Made by a program: the position numbers and the translations under genes. Under the pieces are notes generated by a model, which was not told the DNA's origin, made no database searches, and saw only the letters and a program-made list of their open reading frames with translations. Of a DNA stretch of 64,000 bases, positions 27,750 to 38,100 are shown piece by piece (within the stretch, counting starts at the first letter, position 1; each line of letters starts with the position of its first letter). This stretch comes from Gammaproteobacteria bacterium (GTDB taxonomy: Bacteria; Pseudomonadota; Gammaproteobacteria; Enterobacterales; Kangiellaceae), in NCBI GenBank assembly GCA_013373375.1, contig JABXHY010000009.1, positions 299,833 through 363,832 on the forward strand, in the 5' to 3' direction.

Positions 27750-27829
27750 GTTGAAAACCATCCGTACTCTACTAGCTATAATAAATCAGCATCATTATAT
27801 TAAAGGCATCAAATAGAATGAAAGCGATT

Positions 27830-28243
27830 TTAACGACCTTGTTTAGCCTGCTCACCAACAATACCAACTAAAAACAAGACTCTAGAAGGCCTATTCGACA
27901 CATTAATATGTTTACTAATATTAATAGATTGATTTGGTTCTAACACGAATTCTATCCTTTCGCTACCAACCAGCAACATTGTTACACCTCCTTTTCCATA
28001 CGATTTTTGTTTCAGTGCATTCACTCTCAAATAAACGATATTTTTAGTTTCTTCGACATTCATAACATGAACAGAAAACTCACACCTAGCGATGGTGCAC
28101 GAATAAGACTGTTCTTTTATAACGATTGGATTAGAATATTTTAGATATATAAAATAAGCGATTAGCAATAAAAATAAGATTATCGCTAAATATAACACCG
28201 GCCCAAAACTTGATTCTTGAGAATTTTTTGTCATACGCCTCAT
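27830..28243 (-). CDS. Single-pass membrane protein of unknown function
   Basis: I chose the ATG at 28243; a TTG further upstream and an ATG at 28234 are alternatives. After a polar start comes one membrane helix (VLYLAIILFLLLIAYFIYL), then about 90 periplasmic residues with a CxxxxC pair (SCTIARCEF) and strand-like repeats. Unrecognised family. It stands alone on the minus strand between the 55-residue gene and the S1 protease terminator. Confidence 0.5.
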   Translation of the reverse strand: MRRMTKNSQESSFGPVLYLAIILFLLLIAYFIYLKYSNPIVIKEQSYSCTIARCEFSVHVMNVEETKNIVYLRVNALKQKSYGKGGVTMLLVGSERIEFVLEPNQSINISKHINVSNRPSRVLFLVGIVGEQAKQGR

Positions 28244-28355
28244 ATTAATATAGCTACTTGTCAATTAATTTAGTTCTTTAATATTCTAAAATTTGATTAT
28301 TCAAAAGGATTTTCCATTTATTAAGTCCAAAGAACTTTCAATTTATTACATTCGT

Positions 28356-28379
28356 AAAAAAGGCCTCTTAAGAGGCCTT
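28356..28379 (-). terminator. Intrinsic terminator of the S1 protease gene
   Basis: AAGGCCTC/GAGGCCTT is a perfect 20-base palindrome at 28360-28379. On the minus strand it is followed by six T. Position just after the protease stop at 28400 fits well. Confidence 0.85.
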
Positions 28380-28399
28380 CTCAATTTTAATCATAACGT

Positions 28400-29884
28400 T
28401 CAATTAGCCTTAGTTGTAAGTGTTAAACCTCTCGAGTTATAAAAACCATATAAGTCAATGTACCAACGCCCAGCTTGTGGACTGGAAAAAGTACAGGTTT
28501 CGTTATTACCGTATTTTGCAGGTCGGCAATCATAGTCACTCCATGAAGAAGCACTGCCAAAATTGATATACATATCAACCTCACCGTCACCGCCCGAAAT
28601 AGAAAATTGAAGTTGAGAGTATCCGGATGGTAGCTCGAAAACGTAACGTTTCCATGTACGCTCCTGAACATTGATGTTTCTCAAAATAGAATTTATCGGC
28701 TGATTTCCTCCATTTCCACCGCCGTCACCATTTTCGTAACTCGCGCGTAAGCTAACATTATTGTATTCCCTCCAGCCACGAATCATTACGTGATATGTGC
28801 CGCTGGCTTGTGAAAAACGACACGTTTCCTGGTTGCCATTCAAGTAAGGTCGGCAGTCAAAATTGCTTGTTGTCGGTTTTTGGCCACGTCGCACGAATAG
28901 ATCGGCATCACCAGATCCTCCTGAAGTTGTAATCACCAAGTTTCGAGAACCATTCGGAACATTGATAGTAAAGAGTTTTTCGCTTCCGGTATTACCACTC
29001 ACTGATACCGGAACACCATTCACCAGCTCACTTTCATTATTGCCCCCACCATTACCATCGTCGATATCGACGAAATTTTTTATCCAATTAACGTAGCTTA
29101 AGGTTCGAGTAAATGCCGTCGCACCTCGGCAACTTCTTCCCCAGCTTACTGTACCCATACTGTAAAAAGTGCCATTTTTTTGTGCGACAAATGGACCACC
29201 ACTGTCGCCATTACAAGCAGAAGTATTATTTGGTCCTCCACCACAAATAACGGTTCCATTGATTGAAGGAGATAATTGTTGTTGGCATTGCTGAGTCGAT
29301 AATACGGGCAAATTAACTTCGAGTAAGACATTACTTGCTGGTCCACCATTATAGGTTCGCCCCCAGCCCGAAACTGTTAGATATCTGCCAGGAGCTGCCA
29401 GCTCATTTTGAATCGCTTGAGTCGGAAGTTTTGCTCTTTTTAAATTTGCCGCGGCAGGCGTTGCTAATTTTAACAGTCCAATATCGTAACCGTTTGCAAT
29501 ACCACCTCCACCGCCCCAGTTTGGATGACGAATAATTTGAGTCACTCTATGAGTTGTACCTCCACTATTGCGGTAATGAGCTCCCAACCGAACCGTTAAC
29601 GTATTCGTGTTCGCATTATCGAGACAATGAGCGGCAGTTATTACCCAGAAGTCCTCTATCAAAGTACCGCCACATCCTTGTTGACCATTAAATAACAACA
29701 TGGCTTGATAACTTCGACTGCCGGGCGTGACTTCAGACCCGCCAACGATATTAGGTATAACGACTGGCTCTTTTTCCTCTTCAAACTCAGCAAATAACTT
29801 AGAGCTAAACAGCATGAATAACGAAATCAGTACTGTATGAAAGATGACGGCTTTATAGATATGAGAAAATAAAATTGTACGCAT
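28400..29884 (-). CDS. Secreted trypsin-fold serine protease with two PPC domains
   Basis: A 494-residue exported protease. A signal peptide is followed by a short propeptide (ends around VVIPN) and the mature N-terminus IVGGS. The S1 triad is H86 (VITAAHC), D134 (YDIGLLKL) and S228 (GDSGGPF). The residue equivalent to trypsin Asp189 is S222, so specificity is probably chymotrypsin-like rather than trypsin-like (inference). Two bacterial pre-peptidase C-terminal domains follow (about 290-380 and 400-490), each with the motif GxGDxDL/MY and the PTxxxxDCRPxxxGNxETC pattern. Neighbours are other secreted proteins. This is a typical exoprotease of marine gammaproteobacteria. Confidence 0.93.
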   Translation of the reverse strand: MRTILFSHIYKAVIFHTVLISLFMLFSSKLFAEFEEEKEPVVIPNIVGGSEVTPGSRSYQAMLLFNGQQGCGGTLIEDFWVITAAHCLDNANTNTLTVRLGAHYRNSGGTTHRVTQIIRHPNWGGGGGIANGYDIGLLKLATPAAANLKRAKLPTQAIQNELAAPGRYLTVSGWGRTYNGGPASNVLLEVNLPVLSTQQCQQQLSPSINGTVICGGGPNNTSACNGDSGGPFVAQKNGTFYSMGTVSWGRSCRGATAFTRTLSYVNWIKNFVDIDDGNGGGNNESELVNGVPVSVSGNTGSEKLFTINVPNGSRNLVITTSGGSGDADLFVRRGQKPTTSNFDCRPYLNGNQETCRFSQASGTYHVMIRGWREYNNVSLRASYENGDGGGNGGNQPINSILRNINVQERTWKRYVFELPSGYSQLQFSISGGDGEVDMYINFGSASSWSDYDCRPAKYGNNETCTFSSPQAGRWYIDLYGFYNSRGLTLTTKAN

Positions 29885-30227
29885 TGGAATGCTCTCCTCA
29901 CTAACAAGGTTAGTGTCGATGTATTGTTGAGATTCCGACCAAGGCTAAGTGTATCTATTGTCTATTTTTTTTATACGAAGCAATTCAATAGTAACTATTA
30001 GTCTAGTTCGACAGGTTCGCAACTAAGGTCGATGACAATATTGAGATTTTTTTAGAAGATGTTTTTATAAATAAATATGATGATGACTTCTTTCTTTTTT
30101 TCAAAATAGACATTGCAATTTTGAGAACAAATGGTCCTTCTTTTATTCATTGTATATAGCAGCAATGTTTAGATATCTATGATAGAGTTATCGAGAAATT
30201 GAGATTTATAAAAAATGAATTAATTGA
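29885..30227. other. Gene-free intergenic stretch
   Basis: 343 AT-rich bases between the divergent S1 protease and polysaccharide deacetylase genes. It should hold both promoters. I see no RNA gene, inverted repeat or coding frame worth naming. Confidence 0.6.
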
Positions 30228-31199
30228 ATGAAAAATCAAATCGTTGTATCTTTTATTGTGCTTTCAGCTATAGCCAGTTTATTTCCCGCTAATACAATAG
30301 CACTCGATCAAGTAAGTTTACCTAAGAAAATCGCACTCACACTTGACGATTCGCCTCGATCAGCGAATGGATACTTCGATGGCGAAACTCGTTCAAAGAA
30401 GCTAATTCAATTACTAGACGATAAAGAGGTTTCTCAGGTGGCTTTTTTCTCCGTTAGCAGCCGACTCGATGACGAAGGTTCAGAGCGATTAATGCGTTAT
30501 GCGAAAGCCGGTCATATTATCGCCAATCACACTCATACACATCCCGACTTTAATAAACTCACTCTTGACGAATATAAACAAGATTTCCTTAAGGCTCATC
30601 ACAGTTTAAAAGATTATCCTAACTTCAAACCATGGTTTCGCTTTCCATACTTAAGAGAAGGAGATACTCGAGAAAAAATAGACAGCATGAGAAACTTACT
30701 CAAAAAAATGGACTACACCAACGTCTATATCACACAAAATAATTATGACTGGTATCTAGAGAGCCTATTTCAGAAAGCTGTAAAGTCTGGTCAGAAATTT
30801 CAAATCGATAATATTAAAGAGTTATATGTTGATTTAATGATGCAAAGTATTCGCTATTACGACGACATGGCAATTCAACATTTAAATCGCTCACCAAAAC
30901 ATATTCTTTTGCTACACGAAATGGATATTACGGCTCTTTTTTTAGGCGATCTTATCGACCAACTCAGAGCGGAAGGATGGCAAATAATTAGTCCAGAAGA
31001 AGCACTTGAAGATCCAATCGCTAAAATAGAAACTAAAAGTATTTTCAAGTTCAATCCAGGAAGAATAGGAGAAATCGCTAAAGATAATGATCAAAAAAAA
31101 GGCTTATGGCACAGTTCTCTTGAAGAGAACTTTATCGAACAACAGTTTCAAGAGCGAGTTTTAAAGATCAAAGAAGATAAATCAGTAAATACCAATTAA
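30228..31199 (+). CDS. Polysaccharide deacetylase (NodB-homology) family protein
   Basis: A 323-residue exported carbohydrate esterase family 4-like protein. After a signal peptide (about 1-26) comes the NodB pattern: TLDDSP with D40/D41, the HTHTH segment (H101, H105) for metal binding, and the RFPYLREG motif. The end, LLLHEMDITALFLGDLI, supplies the last conserved histidine motif LxLH. The family removes N- or O-acetyl groups from peptidoglycan, chitin or exopolysaccharide; the substrate is unknown. The usual TFDDG is TLDDS here, as in a known divergent branch. Confidence 0.85.
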   Translation: MKNQIVVSFIVLSAIASLFPANTIALDQVSLPKKIALTLDDSPRSANGYFDGETRSKKLIQLLDDKEVSQVAFFSVSSRLDDEGSERLMRYAKAGHIIANHTHTHPDFNKLTLDEYKQDFLKAHHSLKDYPNFKPWFRFPYLREGDTREKIDSMRNLLKKMDYTNVYITQNNYDWYLESLFQKAVKSGQKFQIDNIKELYVDLMMQSIRYYDDMAIQHLNRSPKHILLLHEMDITALFLGDLIDQLRAEGWQIISPEEALEDPIAKIETKSIFKFNPGRIGEIAKDNDQKKGLWHSSLEENFIEQQFQERVLKIKEDKSVNTN

Positions 31200-31344
31200 T
31201 TAGAGTTCATTTTACCTCATCAACAGTAAAGAGCAGATTTTGCTCTCCCAATAAAACATTACGTTTTATTATGCAATCGCATTACTTTAATTTTGGGACA
31301 TAATTTTTTCAGCAAGAATCGCTTATAAATCACTGAGAGGGAAG

Positions 31345-31371
31345 AGCGCGAGGACAAAGAGGCCTCGCGCT
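31345..31371. terminator. GC-rich hairpin between convergent genes
   Basis: AGCGCGAGG (31345-31353) pairs with CCTCGCGCT (31363-31371) across nine bases. It lies between the deacetylase (plus) and the 31393 gene (minus), as terminators usually do, though T-runs are absent on both sides. Confidence 0.55.
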
Positions 31372-31392
31372 ATTAGTTTGAAACTATTGACC

Positions 31393-31767
31393 TTAAGGAG
31401 AGGTAACAGGGTCTTCGTCTGACAGGCAATTACAAGATGATTTCTCCTCACAAATAATGGTTATTCCATCGTCTTGAAGCTCACATACCTGCACTGGTTC
31501 ACCAATTACAAATAAAGAATCACAATCATCATGATTATTCAAATGAGCATCGAGAGCATTTCGATTTATGTCGATTACAAACGAAACAGGAACCTCGTCC
31601 TGTAAATCATAATCGAACGAGGAACCATTGTGGCACAGCATAACTTTCCCTTGTTTCTTACCAGGATTATCCCCTCCTGGTTTATTGGGAGAATTAGGAT
31701 TTTGCAATGATGATACCGGAGCCATTACAAGTAATGCTGATAATAAGAAAATAATATGTTTTAACAT
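31393..31767 (-). CDS. Small secreted Cys-rich protein with CHxG/AHL domain
   Basis: The 124-residue product has a signal peptide (ends about VSS) and a Pro/Asn/Gly-rich segment, then the motif KVMLCHNGSSF...FVIDINRNALDAHLNNHDDC. That pattern (VxLCHxG ... ALxAHLxHGD) is a small extracellular domain found repeatedly in bacterial secreted proteins; its function is not known to me. A second cluster of cysteines (VCELQDDGITIICEEKSSCNCL) ends the protein. Likely disulfide-stabilised. Confidence 0.65.
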   Translation of the reverse strand: MLKHIIFLLSALLVMAPVSSLQNPNSPNKPGGDNPGKKQGKVMLCHNGSSFDYDLQDEVPVSFVIDINRNALDAHLNNHDDCDSLFVIGEPVQVCELQDDGITIICEEKSSCNCLSDEDPVTSP

Positions 31768-32239
31768 GATTGCCTCTATCTATAAGTTTACGGTTGATGA
31801 AACATGTTAATTTCTACTCTAGCGTGATGCATTGATTTATCAATCCAGTGGTAAAATAAAGGTAAACTAATTAAAAATATATCGCGGTAATGCAAAGATT
31901 CATAAGTAAGAGTTAACATTGACACGATCTTATTTATTTTAAATTGAAATAAAGTACTGTTGAGTGTGAACTGAATTTTTTATCTCAAAAGCAAAGTCTT
32001 ATTTCAATACTGCATTTAGATTTTTTCTTTAATAGGATTAAACTATAACGTTTAGTGTTTTTAATATTTTTGCCTGTTCTAAATCCTTATTCGTCTAAAT
32101 TCAATGCTAGACTGGTCAGACACCCCAGAAAAAACAGGTGATTCCAAACATTAGAATATATACTGATTACTTAGGGGTTTTAGTAAGCATTTGTCTTAAC
32201 CTCCATTCATCAACCCTCTGCTCAATAAGGATATTGATT
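31768..32239. other. Gene-free intergenic stretch
   Basis: About 470 AT-rich bases between divergent genes. A frame upstream of the lipoprotein at 32240 has no signal or ribosome-binding site and is not accepted. AAGGAT at 32226-32231 is the likely ribosome-binding site of the lipoprotein. Nothing else stands out. Confidence 0.55.
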
Positions 32240-32932
32240 ATGAAAACTTTCAAATTACTCTCTATGTTTGCCTTGTCTCTTTTGCTACATGGCTGCTTTC
32301 TAAGATCGGAATTTAATATTGTTTCTGGCCCCATAAATTCAGACTTAGATTTAACTGGAACACCCGACGGTGATTATGTCGCACCAGAACAACACGTCGC
32401 AATAATTCATGATGGTAGTTTCCAAGCAATTAGAATCGGCGAGACAGGACCGGGTGCTGCAGATTTTGTTACCGGGAACAGACCACATAATTTGAGTGCT
32501 GAGCAACCTAATTATGCTATCAGGTTTTCAGCTCGAAAGGACTTCTCGGGTTCATTTAACCCAAGTGTCATAGTTTCCTTTCTCGATGAAGAAGGTTACG
32601 AAGCCGGTCGATTTACCCTGGTCGGCAATTCTTATCCTGTGGATTCGCAAAACCCGGTGTCGTTAGTTTCCTGGAATACCTATTACATAGAACTGAATAT
32701 GAACACGTCGACTTGGAAGTATTGGATCAGTTCGGTTACAGGAGTATACGAATCACCAGAATTAGCTTTTATCGATCGACGATTTGATATGCTCGATCGT
32801 ATGCGTGTGGATATATTGTGTGATGTTCCAGATGCTTCTATCGGCTGCAAAAATAATTTCGCGAATGTGTTTTTTGACTTGGATTATTTAAGTATCTTTC
32901 CATCCGACGCAGCGTTCACACCAATTTTCTAA
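32240..32932 (+). CDS. Lipoprotein of unknown function
   Basis: ATG 32240 is chosen because a lipoprotein signal (KLLSMFALSLLLHGC) follows at once, with C19 in the lipobox LLHGC. The 230-residue product has a mature domain with strand pattern (VAIIHDGSFQAIRIGE, YAIRFSARKDFSGSF) and a late pair of cysteines (LCDVPDASIGC). The shape recalls a carbohydrate-binding beta-sandwich but I cannot assign a family. The gene ends 48 bases before a strong hairpin shared with the convergent gene. Confidence 0.6.
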   Translation: MKTFKLLSMFALSLLLHGCFLRSEFNIVSGPINSDLDLTGTPDGDYVAPEQHVAIIHDGSFQAIRIGETGPGAADFVTGNRPHNLSAEQPNYAIRFSARKDFSGSFNPSVIVSFLDEEGYEAGRFTLVGNSYPVDSQNPVSLVSWNTYYIELNMNTSTWKYWISSVTGVYESPELAFIDRRFDMLDRMRVDILCDVPDASIGCKNNFANVFFDLDYLSIFPSDAAFTPIF

Positions 32933-32974
32933 TAGGAAAGCTGAGAGAGTCTCAATAACACAGTTAAAGAAACT

Positions 32975-33017
32975 AAAAAAACCACCACATGAAACACGAG
33001 AATGTCATGTGGTGGTT
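32975..33017 (-). terminator. Intrinsic terminator of the 33081 gene
   Basis: AACCACCACATGA (32980-32992) pairs with TCATGTGGTGGTT (33005-33017): a 13-bp stem. On the minus strand it is followed by a T-run. It can also hold the plus-strand lipoprotein message. Confidence 0.8.
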
Positions 33018-33080
33018 GTATTCCTTAACTAAATCATTTCCTTAATAAATTGATCATCTGAATAGAATTATTGAAACAAT

Positions 33081-34262
33081 TTATAAATCAATAATAATTG
33101 GTCGAGGTGGTTGACCCAAATCTCGATAATCTCCACTGTATATTCGCACTAATCCTCCGGATAACCAGCCACCAATTAGTTTTGAACCAAAAAGTGGACC
33201 GGGTGAAGGATTTATATTATTGAGGGGGCCTTGAGCGTAGCCAGGAAGAAAGCCATCCGATCCATCTACATCTAACACTTTTGTCCAAGAAATATTTTCA
33301 TTTAAGGTAATCCCATCGCATCTAAAATCGTCTGACGTATAACTACTTCTCCATATCCAAGAAGTATTGCCATTGGTGGCCGTTAACATTAGAGAACAGC
33401 TGGGCTTCTCAGAGATATTTGGAATAAAAAATGTCTCTTGCATAAAAAGTTTTGTCGGAACAAATCCATTTGGACTATTCGGAACGTTACGTAAACGTCT
33501 AAAAGATCCCGAGCTCAACTTCTTTAGCCAAACTCCGCGACCTGAAGAAGCGGAAATCCACGAACCGGAATGTCGAGTACTACCAGTTGCAAAAGTGGTA
33601 ATTGTGCGGTTATTGTCAATTGCATAGCTTCGAGAATTAGTCGGTGTGCCTATTTTAATCGCTTTCCGATCATTAGATAATGCTATGAATTTTCCATTGT
33701 ATAATTCGATCTTCGAATCTGGATAGTATTCACTAAATCCGGAGCAAGTCGGTGCAGCATTAAAGTTACCACTCGTATTGCTGACCCACTCGCACAATTG
33801 CCCAAACCTATTGATTGCTCCAACACGAATTTTATTTCCAGATACCCTATGAGCTTTAACATCAGAGTGCTCATAGCTAGGAATAAACCACCAGCTGCCA
33901 CCCGTTGGCAACATTTGAATATTAGATGCATTTCCATTGTTCAATTTTATTGTTGCAACTTTCTTATCTTTTATAAAAAATACTCGCTCGACATTTCTAC
34001 TTTCATTGAAAGCATCAGTTCCGCCGGTCACACCGCTGTAAGCATAGTTTCGCCAAGTTCCCGAACCCGTATCGTGAGCTGCTAAAGCCCCCCACATACT
34101 GCGAGTCCAAACACGAGGATAAAGTACTTGGTCTTTATCGGGAAAGCTTGCCGACATAGCATCAGCACTGACAGCGAATGATGATGTTGAAGCTAAAGAC
34201 GTCGTCAATACCGCTGCAATCGGTAAGACATAACTTTTTAAAAACTTAATTTTGATACCCAT
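33081..34262 (-). CDS. Secreted protein of unknown function, divergent from the toxin-like gene
   Basis: I chose ATG 34262 (GGAG site), giving 393 residues with signal peptide KFLKSYVLPIAAVLTTSLASTSSFA. The mature part contains repeated strand segments with Trp and Gly (WTRSMWGALAA, GGSWWFIPSYEH, HSGSWISASSGRG, NTSWIWRSSYT) suggesting a beta-propeller or similar repeat fold. Five cysteines. No family recognised. It is divergent from the 1296-residue protein at 35112 with about 850 bases between them; a functional tie is possible but unproven. Confidence 0.6.
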   Translation of the reverse strand: MGIKIKFLKSYVLPIAAVLTTSLASTSSFAVSADAMSASFPDKDQVLYPRVWTRSMWGALAAHDTGSGTWRNYAYSGVTGGTDAFNESRNVERVFFIKDKKVATIKLNNGNASNIQMLPTGGSWWFIPSYEHSDVKAHRVSGNKIRVGAINRFGQLCEWVSNTSGNFNAAPTCSGFSEYYPDSKIELYNGKFIALSNDRKAIKIGTPTNSRSYAIDNNRTITTFATGSTRHSGSWISASSGRGVWLKKLSSGSFRRLRNVPNSPNGFVPTKLFMQETFFIPNISEKPSCSLMLTATNGNTSWIWRSSYTSDDFRCDGITLNENISWTKVLDVDGSDGFLPGYAQGPLNNINPSPGPLFGSKLIGGWLSGGLVRIYSGDYRDLGQPPRPIIIDL

Positions 34263-35111
34263 AATAAATCTCCGTTTGAGTAGAATATAATTCCAAGACG
34301 CCCGTTCTAAATTGAGTGCCAAATAATTAACAAGTTCAGTACTGAATATATTTTGAGCAATCTTAGAAACAACGGAGAGAGTTATATTGCGAGCACCAGC
34401 AGTGAGTCAATCCGTCAACAACCTATGCTGAGATGGTTGCATAACAATCCTGAATTAGATTTTTTTTATTACATTCAATGAAATAGCATTGATTAACTTG
34501 GTCAATAAGGTCAGTTGTAAAATAAAAAATGAAACTATTAGTCAAAGAATTGGAATTTATGAAAAAGTTAATATTACCGTATTGTGATAATCAGTTTTAA
34601 ATTTCGATTTCCTGATAATCTACTTTAGGTATTTTTCGTCAATGAAAAAGTAAATTTATTCTTTTATCCATCTCAATTATTTAATATTTTTTATCTTAGA
34701 ATTATTAAATAGGTCTTAATTTATAACTCAAATTCCATACAAAAATTAACTTATGAATTTTTCATACAAACTAATCTGAGCTCCGATGAGATTATAAATT
34801 ATTTTCGGTAATTTTAACAAAATATTTTTTACATTATTTTTTTCTAAGCACGTTTACTTCGTTGAACATACCTATTTTTTTTGTACTCATTCTGGTTATT
34901 TAAAAAATAATTATCTTCAAATAACTTCCCAATATCCCCCCATAGGGGGATCCCCTTCAAAAATTTGTCTCTTTATAATTCTCTTAAGTTTTTTACGTTC
35001 CCAACGTGAGCGATCTGTAAAAGCTAGTGCTGTAGAAATCCTTATTCAAGATTTCTTTCTACCTATATCAACACTCACCTTGATTCTATAAATCAGTAAG
35101 AGGTTTAATTT
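34263..35111. other. Long AT-rich regulatory region upstream of the toxin-like gene
   Basis: About 850 bases without a convincing gene, more AT-rich than the rest. It should carry the promoters of both divergent genes. The GC-rich double palindrome at 34936-34955 stands out sharply against this background. The leader RNA of the 35112 gene would be roughly 120 bases long and could form a hairpin from AGAAATC and GATTTCT (35033-35065). An AAGAGG site precedes the ATG. Confidence 0.5.
34936..34979 (+). promoter_or_regulatory. G/C double palindrome next to a -10 box
   Basis: CCCCCATAGGGGG (34937-34949) overlaps a second palindrome GGGGATCCCC (34946-34955). TATAAT follows at 34974-34979, 18 bases after the second palindrome, and no good -35 box is present. 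An activator of the NarL/LuxR response-regulator type bound at the C/G dyads could replace the -35 contact; this is inference. Confidence 0.45.
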
Positions 35112-38100
35112 ATGAAGAAACTAATGGGCAAGCAGCGATTAGCTCTTGTTGTTTTAATATCAACGAGCCTATGGATAACAAACTCTGTTAAAGCAGGAAC
35201 TATATCAAATGACAGTGATGGAGATGGCCTTAGTGATAGTCAAGAGATACAGCTAGGCCTTGATCCGAATTATCCCGATAGTGATATGGACGGGATATCA
35301 GACTACTATGAAGTATATCCCAATGAAGTTCGCAGTATGTCGAACGCTAATAGTCTTAACAATAATACATTTGACTCTGAAACAAATGCTCTATCAGAAA
35401 CGAGCGTTGACTCGGATGGAGATGGAGTAAGTAACTTTTTAGAGCGTTATGGCTATTTTTATTTATCTGAAGACGGACAATTCGATACTCCCAATCGTGT
35501 CATTAAAAGTAGTCAATGGAATGAGCTAAAAAATAGCGAAGCACCACCCGGCGATAAGTATCAAGCTAACAGTCCTTTTGAATTGGCTATGGATACGTTG
35601 TTAGACAAAAATATTGCATTCATAGATCCTAATAATTACGGTTACTATAAAATTACAAGGTTGCCCCATGTTAAAGCATATATTTCCGAAGCTTTTTCCA
35701 ATGCATATGGCAGTAATGACCAATTAATTAGTGGTAAGACTAACGATCATGGATCTCCAGCGAACATTCTCAAGCAACTGATGATACTTGCTCAATTTGA
35801 AAGCACCGACAGGAAAATTTATTTTACTGACGAAAACAACTACAGTACCGACTGGGATCCCTATGGCGATGGCGCCGAAGTATCTAAAGTAAACATTCCC
35901 TTAGTTCAAGCGCCCGCTGATCACCCATTGGTCTCTGCTTACCCAGTGATAAGTGCCAGAATAACAAGTATTGGTACTGTGCTAATGCTGAACAAGGTCG
36001 ATGAAGAAGGAGGACAAATCGAACGAACGTTTCAAACCGAAACTGAGAATGGATTTGAAATGACCCATGGTTGGGAAATAAGTCATACTTTAGAAGTGGG
36101 TAATATGTTGATTTTTCCAGAGGTCAACGCGTCTGTCACACATAGCGTTCATGGAAACTACACCGTTTCTAATATTAAAAGGAACAGTCAAGCCTCTAGT
36201 TGGTCGAACAATTACAGTCAATTAAAAGAATGGAAAGCCAATTGTGTTGCGAAATTTATCCCAAGTATACAAATAGAAAACACCGGTACTGCGAATGCTT
36301 ATGATATAAAGCCAATCTTCAATATTTACTTTAATAGTAAAGAACCGGTTTTCAGTTACAGGCCTGGATTGTTTTCAAAGGATTTTGCATTATTTGACTT
36401 AGCGATTGGCGCAAAAAAAGATTTGGCTATTCCACTAGAAGGAGAAGCAGAAATCTGTTTAACCGAAAGCCAATTGCGCTACCTAAATGGAGGTGGAAGT
36501 GTTCGCATCGAAACTTATTTGCAAGATGCAAAGCTGGCCTATTGGAATAGTGATGCAAAAAGAATCGAAACAGAAGGCAGTTGGAACTCATACATGGATC
36601 TTGCCGACCAGACCAGTACCCGCCTGGTTATATCAACAAAAGACTCACCTAACCATCAATCGTATCTAGTTCATGCTGGTAAACATGAACATACATCTTT
36701 GAACCTCACGCAGGCGCTTGATTTGGTGTTTACTGATATAAAACCCTGTGATGGTACAAAAACTTTAATGTGTTCCGAAGATGGAAAAACAAAGTACCAT
36801 GAACGCACCGAGATTGGTTTTATGATTCGTGGTGGTAATGATGATGATGTTGAAAAGCTTAAAGGGGAAAAGCTGGATCTCCAAGCGGCGCTTCAATTGC
36901 CACTAGCCGCCACGTGGCAATATCACTTTGAAATACCCACACTTGACACACCTAAAGTAATTAACTCTTTTATAGAGCTCGATAATAAACAATACTCTGT
37001 AAAAGTTATGGCTTCAGACACCTTTGGTTTAGTTCGGCCAAATGACGAATCGAATTTACCGAAAACAAGTTTCTGTTATTCTGAAGAAGATTGTCATGTC
37101 ATGGATGTATTTGCCCATAATAATGACAATACAACGTTAGTATACGAATTTAAGCTCAACGGCGACTACCAATTTACAAATAGTGAATTTGTAAAAATCA
37201 ATAACACTCGAAATATGTCAACTACCGTCGACATGAGCGATTTGCTCGCGAGCAGTAATCCGTCGTTTGTTCCTGTTCAGTGGGTCGAAAAATCACTCGA
37301 ATTAGGTGTGGTATTAAATAAGAATAAAAAAATAGTTAAAGGCGACTTTAATGGTGATGGCATAGAAGATTTTTTCTATGACACAGGTAGTGACCGTGGA
37401 AGCGCAGCGCTATATCTTTCACAAAGCAATGGTAAGTTTAAAAAGAAAACCACTAGTTTTGGTAATTATTACCTTAAGCATTATAGAGTTCTGAGCGGAG
37501 ATTTTAATGGTAATGGAGTTGATGAGCTATTAATCCAAACAACAAAAGAAAACATATGGGATCTTAGAGATATATTTAAATGCGTAGATGTAGCTAACGA
37601 TATTCGATGCGAATACGTTTATGATCCTCGTTCTCCGGACAAAGGCTTATATTTAGAAAATCATTTTATCAAAATTGCTGACTTCAATGGAGACGGAAAA
37701 AGTGATTTTATCGTCCAGCCTAAAAACATCAATAGCTTTTCCGAAAATGATAAAACCAAGTCGGAGATCTATCTAGCGAATGCCTCCGGAGACGGTGGTT
37801 TTTCAACGCAAAAGATAAGCATTGATACTGGCAAAAATTATTGGAACAATTTTTTAAAAAGAGCCAGAATCCTCATAGGTGACTTTGATGGAGACCAAAA
37901 GCAAGATTTTATTCGCATCAGTGAAGGTGAAACTTTAGGCTGGGTAATGAGTGGAACATCGGTTGTTTTTGAAGAAGTTTCGTATTTGTCGGTTGAGTTA
38001 TGTACCTTCGAAGATAATATTGCAGAGTGTACTTCGGTACCGAGCGTTAAAGAATTAGTTTCAAACTCTGAAATCTTAATTACCGCAACTTTTAGTGTTG

